Shown in pieces: positions 1-8,170 of a stretch of DNA of 64,000 nt (positions within the stretch are counted from its first letter, which is position 1; each line of letters starts with the position of its first letter). Position numbers and translations under genes: made by a program. This DNA is from Agitococcus sp. (GTDB lineage Bacteria > Pseudomonadota > Gammaproteobacteria > Pseudomonadales > Moraxellaceae): the NCBI GenBank assembly GCA_030646715.1, contig JAUSLJ010000005.1:266479-330478 (forward strand), given 5' to 3'. A model generated the notes under the pieces. That model was not told the DNA's origin. It ran no database searches and worked only from the letters and a program-made list of their open reading frames with translations.

Positions 1-162
1 CCAACGTGTAATCGGTGGTTTACCGACAGCGGCTACTTTTTTAATGGGCGCGCCAAAAGTTTTTTGTACTTTGGCCATACTCATGCCCTGTGGTGGCAAG
101 TCGGCTGCAGTGACAAACGAAGTCACTAATAAGAGAGCAGGTAGCAAAATCCAGTTTTTCAT
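1..162 (-). CDS. Small secreted protein, partial (3' end outside window)
   Basis: The minus strand encodes the first 54 residues of a protein that runs off the left edge. It begins with a signal peptide (MKNWILLPALLLVTSFVTAA) followed by a mature start ADLPPQGMSM and the segment VQKTFGAPIKKVAAVGKPP. Short proteins of this pattern (signal peptide, then GMSM..V...FG.P, then a W-rich tail) are common in Pseudomonadales and are usually annotated as hypothetical or as a phosphodiesterase; I do not know a demonstrated function. A GAGG ribosome binding site lies 6 bases before the ATG. It is divergent from the TetR gene at 309, and the roughly 145 bp between them must hold both promoters. Confidence 0.7.
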   Translation of the reverse strand, partial: MKNWILLPALLLVTSFVTAADLPPQGMSMAKVQKTFGAPIKKVAAVGKPPITRW

Positions 163-308
163 GTCGCGCCTCAGCGAATATGTTATATTTTCAGCCATAT
201 TAGAGAGTTACCGCCTTTTATTCAAGAAGCGTATAACTGATTCGTCTGGTTGACTGATGTTAAAGATTCAGCCAAATTTTTTCTGTCGTTTTTTAGCGTT
301 TAAATTCC

Positions 309-1004
309 ATGCCTGCAACTCCGATCACTAAAGTGTCAAAGTCTTCTTATCATGGCCGTAAACCTGCACGACAAAGCAGTGAGCAGCGTCGTTTGGCTAT
401 TTTACAAGCCGCATTGCGAGTCATGGTGCGTGATGGTGTGCGAGGTGTGCGTCATCGTGCAGTGGCCTTAGAAGCAGATGTGCCATTATCGGCAACCACT
501 TATTATTTTAAGGATATTCACGATTTATTAGCCGATGCTTTAACGCTATACGCCAAAGAAGTGATGGAAAATATCGTTAATCCTTTTTGGGTGCGTATTC
601 GCGAATGGTTGTTGGTGAATTTCCCGTTGTATTCGGGTTTGGATTTAGCCAAAAATTTACCGCAAATTGTTGAGCATATTGTTGATGTTGCCATTGACGA
701 TGTCGTTGACCGATTACGAAATCATCGTGACAAACTGATGACCGAACAGGCCTTTTGGTATGCTGTGTTGCAAGATGAACGTTTACATAGTTTAGCGATA
801 GATTATCGTCAAAGTTTACATCGTGATGTCACGCAAATGTTAGAGCTGATTGGGGTCGAAAGTCCACCCAATGCCGCGCGTTTAATTTTGATGACCATTC
901 GCCAATTAGAAATAGAAGCCTTGTTAAAGCCGAATGGTAGTTATGATCGTGTGGAAATGAAGCAATTGTTAATGTATCAAGTCCGCGCTATTTGTCGGTT
1001 TTAA
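309..1004 (+). CDS. TetR family transcriptional regulator
   Basis: This 231-residue protein has an N-terminal TetR-type DNA-binding domain: residues 25-45 form the first helices (RRLAILQAALRVMVRDG) and residues 46-70 the helix-turn-helix, ending in the typical TTYYFKDIHDLLADAL. The C-terminal two thirds would be the helical ligand and dimer domain, which gives no clue to the ligand. The first ten residues are basic and disordered. The gene lies 12 bp before ung and may be cotranscribed with it, but is more likely a regulator of itself or of the divergent gene at the left edge. No ATG closer to the helix-turn-helix is in frame, so the start is taken at 309 although its ribosome binding site is weak. 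Confidence 0.85.
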   Translation: MPATPITKVSKSSYHGRKPARQSSEQRRLAILQAALRVMVRDGVRGVRHRAVALEADVPLSATTYYFKDIHDLLADALTLYAKEVMENIVNPFWVRIREWLLVNFPLYSGLDLAKNLPQIVEHIVDVAIDDVVDRLRNHRDKLMTEQAFWYAVLQDERLHSLAIDYRQSLHRDVTQMLELIGVESPPNAARLILMTIRQLEIEALLKPNGSYDRVEMKQLLMYQVRAICRF

Positions 1005-1016
1005 AAGGATTTTGCT

Positions 1017-1745
1017 ATGACTGCTGTCGCGCCAACGTTGACGACTGAACAACAAGAAATACTCTCTCGTGTGCAATTACATGAGTCATGGAAAACGGCC
1101 TTAGCACCTGTCTTTTTAAAGCCCTATATGGCCAAGCTGCGTCAGTTTTTGGCGGAAGAAAAAAAGCTCGGTAAAACCATTTACCCGCCTGCACCTGATT
1201 ATTTTAATGCCTTCAACACTACGCCTTTATCACAAGTGAAAGTCGTTATTTTGGGGCAAGACCCGTATCACGGGGTTGGCCAAGCGCACGGTTTATGTTT
1301 TTCGGTGCGTCGAGGTATTGCTGTGCCGCCGTCATTACATAATATTTATCGTGAGTTAAGTACCGATGTGGGCGCGACACCTGTTCGTCATGGCGACTTA
1401 AGTACATGGGCGGAACAGGGTGTTTTACTACTCAACAGTGTGTTAACGGTCGAAGCAGGGCAAGCGGCCTCGCATCAAGGGCGCGGTTGGGAGTTATTTA
1501 CCGATGAAGTCATTAAAGTATTAAACGATGAGTGTGAACATTTAGTCTTTTTACTGTGGGGTAGTTATGCACAAAAGAAAGGCCAACACATTGATACGGA
1601 AAGACATTTAGTGCTAAAAGCGGTTCATCCTTCACCAATGGCAGCCAATCGGGGCGGTTTTTTTGGTTGTAAACACTTCTCTCAAGCGAATGCATATTTG
1701 CAACAACATGGTCTTGAACCGATTAATTGGGCGTTACCTGCATGA
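1017..1745 (+). CDS. ung: Uracil-DNA glycosylase (family 1)
   Basis: Removes uracil from DNA by cleaving the N-glycosidic bond, the first step of base excision repair. The family 1 water-activating motif GQDPYH is at residues 80-85 (Asp82 the catalytic base), and the minor-groove loop HPSP begins at about residue 204. That loop continues as [15 protein letters not shown], where most family members have SAHRGFFGC; this small change should not abolish activity. The length of 242 residues is usual. The ribosome binding site AAAAGGA precedes the ATG. The stop codon overlaps the ATG of the next gene (ATGA at 1742-1745), so the two are translationally coupled. I saw no LexA box upstream. Confidence 0.96.
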   Translation: MTAVAPTLTTEQQEILSRVQLHESWKTALAPVFLKPYMAKLRQFLAEEKKLGKTIYPPAPDYFNAFNTTPLSQVKVVILGQDPYHGVGQAHGLCFSVRRGIAVPPSLHNIYRELSTDVGATPVRHGDLSTWAEQGVLLLNSVLTVEAGQAASHQGRGWELFTDEVIKVLNDECEHLVFLLWGSYAQKKGQHIDTERHLVLKAVHPSPMAANRGGFFGCKHFSQANAYLQQHGLEPINWALPA

Positions 1746-2836
1746 ATGATGTTGTCCTATTTCAAGAGTTAAGCTGTGCCAATGGTAAACGTATTGGCGT
1801 GGCACAACTGAACAGTGAAAGAACGCTGAACTCCCTAAGTCTGCCAATGATTCGTTTGTTATATCCGCAACTGCAACAATGGGCGCAAGACGACAATATT
1901 GTTGCCGTGTTTTTGCAGGGGGCAGGTGAAAAAGCCTTTTGTGCGGGTGGCGACGTTAAACAAATTTGTTTGGCGGTTCGTGCCAACGGTATTGATGACA
2001 CGGCTGCTGAAGATATTTTTAGTGCGGAATACCGTTTAGATTATTTTATTCATTGTTTCCCTAAGCCGATGATTGTTTGGGCAACAGGTATCGTCATGGG
2101 TGGCGGTATTGGTTTGTTATGCGGTGCGTCTCACCGTGTTGTTACTGAAACCTCGCGTTTAGCCATGCCTGAAATTAATATTGGTTTATATCCCGATGTT
2201 GGTGGTTCGTGGTTTTTGGGACGGTTAGGTAAAGTCGGATTATTTCTTGGTATGACAGCCGCTAATATCAATGCTCAAGATGCTTTAACGATTAACTTGG
2301 CGAATTTTTCGGCGGATTCAACCCAACGCCAAAGCGTGATTGACGCGTTAACAACAATAGACTGGTCAAATGATACGACTGAACATCATCAACAAGTCAC
2401 ACAATTGTTGGCTCAATATCGTCATTCGTCATTAGTGCTTTCACAATTACAGACCTATCAACAAGAAATCGAACAGCGCACCACTGCAACAAGTTTTACC
2501 GAGTTATATCAGCAGTTAACTGCGCCAAGTGAACATACATGGCTCAATAAAGCCGCCAACACCTTAAAAGCAGGTTCACCAACCAGTGCAGCACTTATTT
2601 ATCGCCAATGGCAAAATGGTCAACAATTAAGTTTGGCCGATTGTTTTAGACAAGAGTTAAATTTGTCGGTGCAATGTGCGCGTCATCATGATTTTATTGA
2701 AGGTGTACGCGCGTTATTGGTGGATAAAGACCAACAACCACGTTGGCAGCCAGCAACGATTAATGAACTCACCGATACATGGCTAGATGAGCATTATCAA
2801 CCGTTATGGCCTGTACATCCCTTAGCTGATTTATAG
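1742..2836 (+). CDS. Enoyl-CoA hydratase/3-hydroxyisobutyryl-CoA hydrolase-like protein
   Basis: A crotonase-fold protein of 364 residues, longer than simple enoyl-CoA hydratases and of the length and layout of the 3-hydroxyisobutyryl-CoA hydrolase (ECH_2) family. The oxyanion-hole segment [11 protein letters not shown] is at residues 65-75, the second glycine-rich segment is [15 protein letters not shown], and the catalytic-region motif [14 protein letters not shown] is present with both acidic residues. The family hydrolyses 3-hydroxyisobutyryl-CoA in valine breakdown; the substrate here is inferred. The start is the ATG at 1742, which overlaps the ung stop; an upstream in-frame TTG at 1727 would lie inside ung and has no ribosome binding site. 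Confidence 0.85.
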   Translation: MNDVVLFQELSCANGKRIGVAQLNSERTLNSLSLPMIRLLYPQLQQWAQDDNIVAVFLQGAGEKAFCAGGDVKQICLAVRANGIDDTAAEDIFSAEYRLDYFIHCFPKPMIVWATGIVMGGGIGLLCGASHRVVTETSRLAMPEINIGLYPDVGGSWFLGRLGKVGLFLGMTAANINAQDALTINLANFSADSTQRQSVIDALTTIDWSNDTTEHHQQVTQLLAQYRHSSLVLSQLQTYQQEIEQRTTATSFTELYQQLTAPSEHTWLNKAANTLKAGSPTSAALIYRQWQNGQQLSLADCFRQELNLSVQCARHHDFIEGVRALLVDKDQQPRWQPATINELTDTWLDEHYQPLWPVHPLADL

Positions 2837-2848
2837 GATTAAATAACT

Positions 2849-3466
2849 ATGTCATTTTATGCTGATCATGTGTTTCCTGTGGTTTTGGATATTGCCACCC
2901 GTCCATTAATGCCGCAACGAAAAGAGATTATTGCCTCAGCAAAAGGCCGCGTCTTAGAGATAGGCATTGGAACGGGGTCTAATTTGCCGTTTTATAGCGA
3001 GCAAGCGATTGAAATTGTGGGTATAGAACCTGACCCCGCGATGTTGAGCAAAGCCCAAGAAGCGGCTGCTAAAATCCGTATTGCGGCGACCGTCAAATTG
3101 GCCATTGATGACGCTCAAAACTTACAGTTTCCCAATGAAAGTTTTGATACAGTCATTATGTGTCTGGTGTTGTGTACCATTCCCGACCCATTAAAAGCCT
3201 TGCAAGAAGCTTATCGTGTCTTAAAACCAAACGGCCAGTTAATATTTTTAGAGCATGTCCGCGCACCTAATAACAATATTGCACGCCTGCAAAATTGGGC
3301 AACACCTGCTTGGAAACACTTAGGCTGTGGTTGTCATTTGAATCGTGATACCGAACAGACCTTGGTGGCCGCAGGTTTTCAGTTTTTGCAAATAACCCGT
3401 TATCAACATCCCAAAATGATGAAATTAGGCGCGAGTATGATTCAAGGCTTGGCGGTTAAACGCTAA
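2849..3466 (+). CDS. Class I SAM-dependent methyltransferase
   Basis: A 205-residue Rossmann-fold methyltransferase of the Methyltransf_11/UbiE type. Motif I is VLEIGIGTGSNLPFY near residue 36, followed by an acidic strand end (GIEPDP) and the post-motif segment FDTVIMCLVLCTIPDP. It resembles the small phosphatidylethanolamine- or quinone-type methyltransferases, but substrate cannot be read from sequence. The gene starts 12 bp after the hydrolase gene and probably belongs to the ung-led operon. The C-terminal part is rich in Cys and His (HLGCGCHLNRDTEQ), a feature shared by relatives annotated as methyltransferase type 11. Confidence 0.85.
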   Translation: MSFYADHVFPVVLDIATRPLMPQRKEIIASAKGRVLEIGIGTGSNLPFYSEQAIEIVGIEPDPAMLSKAQEAAAKIRIAATVKLAIDDAQNLQFPNESFDTVIMCLVLCTIPDPLKALQEAYRVLKPNGQLIFLEHVRAPNNNIARLQNWATPAWKHLGCGCHLNRDTEQTLVAAGFQFLQITRYQHPKMMKLGASMIQGLAVKR

Positions 3467-3506
3467 GTACTTTTTATAGCCAAAAATTATCACGAGAATA
3501 AAGAGT

Positions 3507-3887
3507 ATGAATTTAGAAAAAGTAGTGTTTGCCTTTTTTATTGTCCTCGCCGCGACGCTGAATTTTGGTTTTTTTATTGGCGATATTGACCGCCCCGAAT
3601 TGCATCATGTCGGGGAGTTTGCAGCGGCATTGGTGGTGAATTTGATTGCTACTTCACTCAAATTTGGCGACCGTTCACACATGGGGGCAACACAACTGGC
3701 GACTAGCTTAGTCGCTGTCCTTCAGTTGGTAGCGGCATCGATTGTTTGGGGCTATCAAACGCAAGTGATTGGCGAAATGACCCCCAGTGCCATGTCTAGC
3801 ATTGTCTCGTTATCGGGTGGCGCGATGCTGGCTAATTTGGTGTCGTTGATTTTATTGATTGCTGAAACCGTGATGTTTCGCCGCTAA
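3507..3887 (+). CDS. DUF6394-like integral membrane protein, partner of K+ channel
   Basis: A 126-residue protein with about four predicted transmembrane segments (residues 6-26, 38-52, 64-84 and 102-122). I recognise it as a small membrane protein of the DUF6394 type, which is typically encoded just upstream of a two-domain potassium channel gene. Here its stop codon overlaps the start of the channel gene (TAATG at 3885-3889), which implies tight coupling and suggests it is an accessory subunit or assembly factor of the channel. No biochemical function is known to me. Confidence 0.75.
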   Translation: MNLEKVVFAFFIVLAATLNFGFFIGDIDRPELHHVGEFAAALVVNLIATSLKFGDRSHMGATQLATSLVAVLQLVAASIVWGYQTQVIGEMTPSAMSSIVSLSGGAMLANLVSLILLIAETVMFRR

Positions 3888-5608
3888 TGAATGCTGCTCT
3901 TTTTATTGCCTTGCGCCGTTTGCGCCTGCCGATTATTGCCCTGATATTAAGTTATGCCATTAGTGTGACAGGCTTAGTGTTGATTCCTGGTATGGATAAT
4001 GAGGGTAAAACGGTAGAAGTCAGTTGGTTTCATGCCTTTTATTTTATGAGTTATACCGCCACGACCATTGGTTTTGGCGAGATACCGTATGCCTTTACCA
4101 ATGCCCAACGGATGTGGGTAACCTTTTGTATTTATTTGTCGGTGACAGTATGGGCGTGGCAGCTGGCCGCGATTATTGCTTTGGCACAAGACCGTGCTTT
4201 TTTAGCGGCGATGAAGCGTGGCAACTTTAGCCGTCAAGTTAAACGTATTCGCGAACCGTTTTGGCTGATGTGCGGTTATGGTCAAACGGGAGCTTTATTG
4301 TGTGACCGCTTGGGGCATATGGGACAGCGCGTGGTGGTATTAGAAAAGCGCGAGCAGGAAATTTTTGAATTAGAGCTACATGACCACGGTTTAAGTGTTC
4401 CTGCATTATTGGCCGATGCCCGTAATGCTGAGGTATTAATGCTGGCGGGGCTTTCTCATACCGAGTTGGCAGGCGTATTGGCGTTAACCTCAGATGATGC
4501 CACTAATCTAGGTATTGCTGCGGCAGCTCGTGTGCTTAACCCGTATGTGCCTGTCTATTGCCGTTCCGAAACGCCGAGTGTTGCCGAAAGTGCCTTAGCG
4601 TTTGGCACAGATATGCTCATCAACCCCTTTAAAGTGTTTACTGATGAACTGCGCTTATTGTTAATTAACCCCGAAGCACACACCTTATTTACGCACTTAA
4701 CACCCACGCATGGGACAGGTCGCTTGAGTGAGCGTTTGTGTCCAGAAGGGCAGTGGATTATCTGTGGCTATGGCCGTTTTGGACGTTTAGTTGTAGATGT
4801 ACTGACGGAAGCAGGACGGCCTTGCACTCCTATTGACCCTACCTTGCTCAATATTTCCGCTAAAGCAATTGATGGAGTTTGGCAGGACGAGCTCGACGAA
4901 TTAAAAAATGCCCATTTGCCTTATGCCGCAGGTATTGTGGTGGCCACAGGTGATGATACGCGTAACTTAGCGCTAGTGGCTTTAGCGCGGCAAGTGAACC
5001 CTGATATTTATGTGATTTTGCGGCAAAACGATGACCATAGTGCTATGCTATTTCACGCTTTACAGCCGGATATGTTAATGGTGCCGAGTGTCATGGTCGC
5101 GCAGCAATGTTTAGCTGCCATGACCTCGCCTATGTTGCTACGCATGTACGACCATTTGCTGACGATGCCTGCTGACAGCGTACATCGTTTATTAGCCAAT
5201 TTACCGCATCAAGATACGCACGTTTGGGAAGTTTTTCTAAATTTTGATGAAGCACCTGCAATGTTTGCGTTATTTTGCCGAGATCAACAGATTAAGCTCA
5301 GTGATTTACTGCGTGATAATCGTGAGCGCGATAGACGGATGGAGTCCTATGTCGTGGCTTTGTTACGCGGTGGTAAGTTTATTGCCGCGCCTGATGAAGA
5401 ATCATTAGTGCTATTACCGAATGATAGATTGTTGATGGCAGGTGCAACCAGTAGCCAATATCGTTTGGCGTTAACCTTGCGCGATGAGTGGGTGTTAACC
5501 TATGTCTTAGACGGTATTGATCGACCTGATGGCTGGATTTGGCGATGGTTTGCCGCACGTCAAGAGCGCAAGAATGCAAAATCCCCCTCTTTGGCAAAGA
5601 GGGGTTAG
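3887..5608 (+). CDS. Potassium channel with two RCK (TrkA-N) domains
   Basis: A 573-residue ion channel protein. The N-terminal 115 residues hold two membrane helices flanking a pore loop with the selectivity-filter-like sequence TATTIGFGEIPY, where GFGE replaces the commoner GYGD. Two Rossmann RCK domains follow, each with a dinucleotide-binding turn: CGYGQTGALLCDRL near residue 130 and CGYGRFGRLVVDVL near residue 300, and each with downstream TrkA-C-like regions. The whole resembles bacterial KTN-gated K+ channels of Pseudomonadales. It is coupled to the small membrane protein upstream. The last residues (KSPSLAKRG) and the stop codon come from an intergenic palindromic repeat into which the reading frame runs. 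Confidence 0.88.
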   Translation: MNAALFIALRRLRLPIIALILSYAISVTGLVLIPGMDNEGKTVEVSWFHAFYFMSYTATTIGFGEIPYAFTNAQRMWVTFCIYLSVTVWAWQLAAIIALAQDRAFLAAMKRGNFSRQVKRIREPFWLMCGYGQTGALLCDRLGHMGQRVVVLEKREQEIFELELHDHGLSVPALLADARNAEVLMLAGLSHTELAGVLALTSDDATNLGIAAAARVLNPYVPVYCRSETPSVAESALAFGTDMLINPFKVFTDELRLLLINPEAHTLFTHLTPTHGTGRLSERLCPEGQWIICGYGRFGRLVVDVLTEAGRPCTPIDPTLLNISAKAIDGVWQDELDELKNAHLPYAAGIVVATGDDTRNLALVALARQVNPDIYVILRQNDDHSAMLFHALQPDMLMVPSVMVAQQCLAAMTSPMLLRMYDHLLTMPADSVHRLLANLPHQDTHVWEVFLNFDEAPAMFALFCRDQQIKLSDLLRDNRERDRRMESYVVALLRGGKFIAAPDEESLVLLPNDRLLMAGATSSQYRLALTLRDEWVLTYVLDGIDRPDGWIWRWFAARQERKNAKSPSLAKRG

Positions 5609-5617
5609 GGGAAGATT
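5581..5617. repeat. C/G-rich palindromic repeat (TTTGGCAAA type), copy 1
   Basis: A hairpin with 9-base arms, CCCCTCTTT and AAAGAGGGG, around GGC (5584-5604) is followed by the trailer TTAGGGGAAGATT. The same design occurs at 24047-24081 (CCCCCTTT GGC AAAGGGGG, then CTAGGGGGATTT) and inside the element at 53538-53662. It sits at the convergent ends of the K+ channel gene and ygfZ, where it could also end transcription, and it encodes the last codons of the channel protein. Confidence 0.8.
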
Positions 5618-6584
5618 ACTCTTTCACTTCCACCACATACGGCAGATCCAACAGCGTCAATGCTTGCTGAGTTTCTGCTAAATGTAAATTGTCTAAATGT
5701 CCACGCCGCGCAATCGCTAACATTTCTACGGTGTTGTCGTCACGTTTGGCCGCTAATACGACATGGCCTTGCGTATGATCAGTATCATCGACAATAGCGG
5801 CATTAAGTGCAGGCAATTCTGCACTAGTGGCTTGAAAACGATGAATAAATTGTTTGAGTTTTCCCCTAAAGTACAATCGAGCAATTACTTCCTGACCTGT
5901 ATAACAACCTTTGTTATAACTCACGCCATTTAAGTTTTGAAAGTTCAATTCTTGAGGCTGAAATAGCTCGCTGGTGCTTGCCAAAACTTGCGCTTCACCT
6001 GCAGTAATCTGTCCCAGTCGCCAAGTGTTCAAGTCGCCAATAACGGCTTGTTGGGTGAATAGTGGCCATAACGTCGCTAATGTTTCAGGTTTAGCCAATA
6101 CTAAAAAGCGTGACTCACCATGCAAACGTACTACTGAGGCTTGCGCGTTGCTCATCACTTCATCAATGGCAGTAGGACAGTTACCTAATAGTTGAGTTAT
6201 TAACGTTGTCGCACCTTCACCCATCACACCAAAAACAGCTAAGTCTAGCGTAGATAATTGGGCTTTGGAAAAAACGATATATTTTTGCAATAAGGTTTTG
6301 GCTGTCGTGACTAAAGGAGCATCCATGACCAAATGAAAGCTATTTTCTTGCCAATTGACTGCTCGAAAACTCACGATTGCTCGACCTTTAAGATTACATA
6401 AACAACCTAAGCGCGAGCTTGTGTCGTTAACTTGGGCAAAGTCGCTACTACTTTGACCCTGCAAAAACTTAAGTGCATCTGCACCTTGTACCGTCAATAC
6501 GCCTTCATTGGCTAAAGGAATGACAATCGTGTTTGTTGGAGCAGAAGTGACAGTGGTTGATAAACTTTCCCAAACAGACGACAT
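5616..6584 (-). CDS. ygfZ: Folate-binding protein YgfZ (Fe-S cluster assembly/repair)
   Basis: A 322-residue member of the GcvT-related YgfZ family, which uses tetrahydrofolate to help maintain certain iron-sulfur enzymes. The signature K-G-C-Y-x-G-Q-E is present as NKGCYTGQEVIARLYFRGK in the C-terminal half, with the conserved cysteine intact. The N-terminal GcvT-like part includes ALKFLQGQSSSDF. The start at 6584 (MSSVWESLS) is preferred: an in-frame extension up to 6713 would overlap the divergent sdhE and adds a 43-residue aromatic-rich stretch unlike the family. It is divergent from sdhE, and both proteins act in cofactor insertion or maturation of respiratory enzymes. Confidence 0.93.
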   Translation of the reverse strand: MSSVWESLSTTVTSAPTNTIVIPLANEGVLTVQGADALKFLQGQSSSDFAQVNDTSSRLGCLCNLKGRAIVSFRAVNWQENSFHLVMDAPLVTTAKTLLQKYIVFSKAQLSTLDLAVFGVMGEGATTLITQLLGNCPTAIDEVMSNAQASVVRLHGESRFLVLAKPETLATLWPLFTQQAVIGDLNTWRLGQITAGEAQVLASTSELFQPQELNFQNLNGVSYNKGCYTGQEVIARLYFRGKLKQFIHRFQATSAELPALNAAIVDDTDHTQGHVVLAAKRDDNTVEMLAIARRGHLDNLHLAETQQALTLLDLPYVVEVKE

Positions 6585-6696
6585 AATCTGAGTCTCAATT
6601 AAATAACATAAACAATAGTAAAAAAATGGAGCTAATTGCTGAAAAAACAAGGCTAAGTGATAGGATACTGCAACCCTAATTGTAGTGTAAAAAAAT

Positions 6697-6963
6697 ATGC
6701 GTGAATTAACCAATGCTGAACGAGCAATGTTTTGGCGAGCAAGACGTGGTCTAAAAGAGTTGGACGTTTTTTTTGAGCCTTTTATGCGTGACCATTATTT
6801 GTCGCTTCCTGATAATGAGCAAGTAATGGTGGCTAAATTAATTACATGCGAAGACCCTGATTTGCTGACGTGGTTTATGGGTTACGAACAACCCGAAGAT
6901 GCTGATCTTGTTCATATTATCAAGGTGATTCATGAGCGTTTGGGCAATCAATACCCTAATTAA
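6697..6963 (+). CDS. sdhE: FAD assembly factor SdhE (CptB)
   Basis: An 88-residue protein of the SdhE/YgfY family, which promotes covalent flavinylation of the succinate dehydrogenase and fumarate reductase flavoproteins. The diagnostic RRGLKELD motif (the RGxxE element that contacts the flavoprotein) is at residues 16-23, and the helical layout MRDHY...LITCEDPDLLTWFMG matches the family. Its end overlaps ygfX by 32 bp, the usual sdhE-ygfX arrangement in gammaproteobacteria. Confidence 0.95.
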   Translation: MRELTNAERAMFWRARRGLKELDVFFEPFMRDHYLSLPDNEQVMVAKLITCEDPDLLTWFMGYEQPEDADLVHIIKVIHERLGNQYPN

Positions 6964-7384
6964 ATCATCATCAAAGCAAATCGCTGTTGTTTGTGCTTTT
7001 CATGTGTTGGCGGTGGTTGCTATTGGTGTGGCTTACATCCCACTTTGGGCGAAAGTGCTGGCGATATTGCTGCTGGTATTTATGTTTTGGCTGAGCTGGC
7101 GACCACTTAAATTGCAATTGTCGAGTAGTATTGTCGCGTTGGTGGTGGATGATGAACATTGGACAATCACACTCAATAACGGACAGCGTTTGCGGGTGCA
7201 GTTACAAATATGGGCAGTATGGCGTTATTTGATGGTTTTAGATTTTCGGGCGAAGGATGTTAATAGCAATTATCGAGTGCTTATTTGGCCTGATAGTCTT
7301 AAACAGGCTGATTATCGGCGTTTACAGGTGCGACTAAGATTGGCGGGAACGGAGCGAAAATTACGTTTGTTGGAAGAAGTATAG
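6932..7384 (+). CDS. ygfX: YgfX-like membrane protein (CptA)
   Basis: A 150-residue protein with two adjacent N-terminal membrane helices (about residues 16-50, VVCAFHVLAVVAIGVAYIP and VLAILLLVFMFWLSW) and a basic cytoplasmic domain. This architecture and its position overlapping the 3' end of sdhE identify it as YgfX/CptA. In E. coli the protein has been described as a toxin acting on cytoskeletal proteins with SdhE as partner, although that role is debated. A ribosome binding site AAGGTG precedes the ATG at 6932 within sdhE. Confidence 0.85.
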   Translation: MSVWAINTLIKSSSKQIAVVCAFHVLAVVAIGVAYIPLWAKVLAILLLVFMFWLSWRPLKLQLSSSIVALVVDDEHWTITLNNGQRLRVQLQIWAVWRYLMVLDFRAKDVNSNYRVLIWPDSLKQADYRRLQVRLRLAGTERKLRLLEEV

Positions 7385-7415
7385 TCCTTGTTGAATATTC
7401 GCTTATAGAGAAACT

Positions 7416-7465
7416 CTTCGGCTTCGCTCAGTGAACGTCTTTACGTTGGCTGAGCGTAGTCGAAG
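7416..7465. repeat. REP-like imperfect palindrome, GCTCAG family, copy 1
   Basis: Two 22-base arms, 7416-7437 and 7444-7465, pair at about 18 of 22 positions (CTTCGGCTTCGCTCAG against CTGAGCGTAGTCGAAG). A similar element is at 60985-61034. It sits between the 3' ends of ygfX and the convergent gene at 7496. Confidence 0.75.
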
Positions 7466-7495
7466 CCCTCAATTTTAAAGCGTAAACAAACTTTT

Positions 7496-8077
7496 TTACT
7501 GTCTCAACACTTCAGGATGTTCGCTCGCTAATTGGTCGCGCATTTGTTGAATACGGCGTAATTTTTCTTCCCCTTCGGCAATTTGTTCGGGCTTTAAACC
7601 CATCGCTTTAGCTTTGGCAATATCAGCTTGTAGGCGCGGAATTTCGACTTCTGCTGCTTTAACGTAACCTTTGTACAAACGCATATTTTGACGCGCTTCA
7701 TACTGAGCATAGAGTTTAGGGTCAGCTATTTCTTCGGGTGTGGCTGCTTCTTGTACAGTGTCGTGAATAATAGTTGGAGCGCGTGGGTCGCCGTTTTTCA
7801 TGGCATTTGCCATTGATGTCGCTGCATCGACATTGCTCGGTTCTAATGGCAGCAGAGGGCTATCTGTACCCGTAATGACAGGTGCTGGTGGCTCGGCAAT
7901 GTTGCTCGGCGCTTGTTCGCTGTTTAAACTCGGGCCAATACCTGTCTCAGCATTGGTCGATGACGACATGGCAAAAGAGGGGGCTTTACTGCTATCGACT
8001 AGCCATGTTCTGGCAATAAAGGCTAAAGAAGCCAGTACCACAACAGCAACGGTAAACCCAATAATAGGCTTTTTCAT
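7496..8077 (-). CDS. Hypothetical single-pass membrane protein
   Basis: A 193-residue protein that I do not recognise. Residues 5-24 (IIGFTVAVVVLASLAFIART) form a membrane anchor or uncleaved signal. Residues 30-105 are low-complexity and rich in Ser, Ala, Pro and Asn, and are probably an extracytoplasmic linker. The last 75 residues are charged, helical and probably coiled coil (YVKAAEVEIPRLQADIAKAK, then EKLRRIQQMRDQLASEHPE). It lies downstream of the parvulin gene on the same strand with a 93-bp gap, so it may be cotranscribed with it. Confidence 0.65.
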   Translation of the reverse strand: MKKPIIGFTVAVVVLASLAFIARTWLVDSSKAPSFAMSSSTNAETGIGPSLNSEQAPSNIAEPPAPVITGTDSPLLPLEPSNVDAATSMANAMKNGDPRAPTIIHDTVQEAATPEEIADPKLYAQYEARQNMRLYKGYVKAAEVEIPRLQADIAKAKAMGLKPEQIAEGEEKLRRIQQMRDQLASEHPEVLRQ

Positions 8078-8170
8078 CTGTAACCCCTTAAACGTCAGGA
8101 TTTAGTTAGGATAAGGTTTTATGAGGTATAGGGGCGATGAGGTATCCCCCTATAACATCTTTTATCTACA

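Noticed and set aside
6585..6713. N-terminal extension of YgfZ
   Set aside because: It would overlap the divergent sdhE gene and the promoters of both, and its sequence does not resemble the family.
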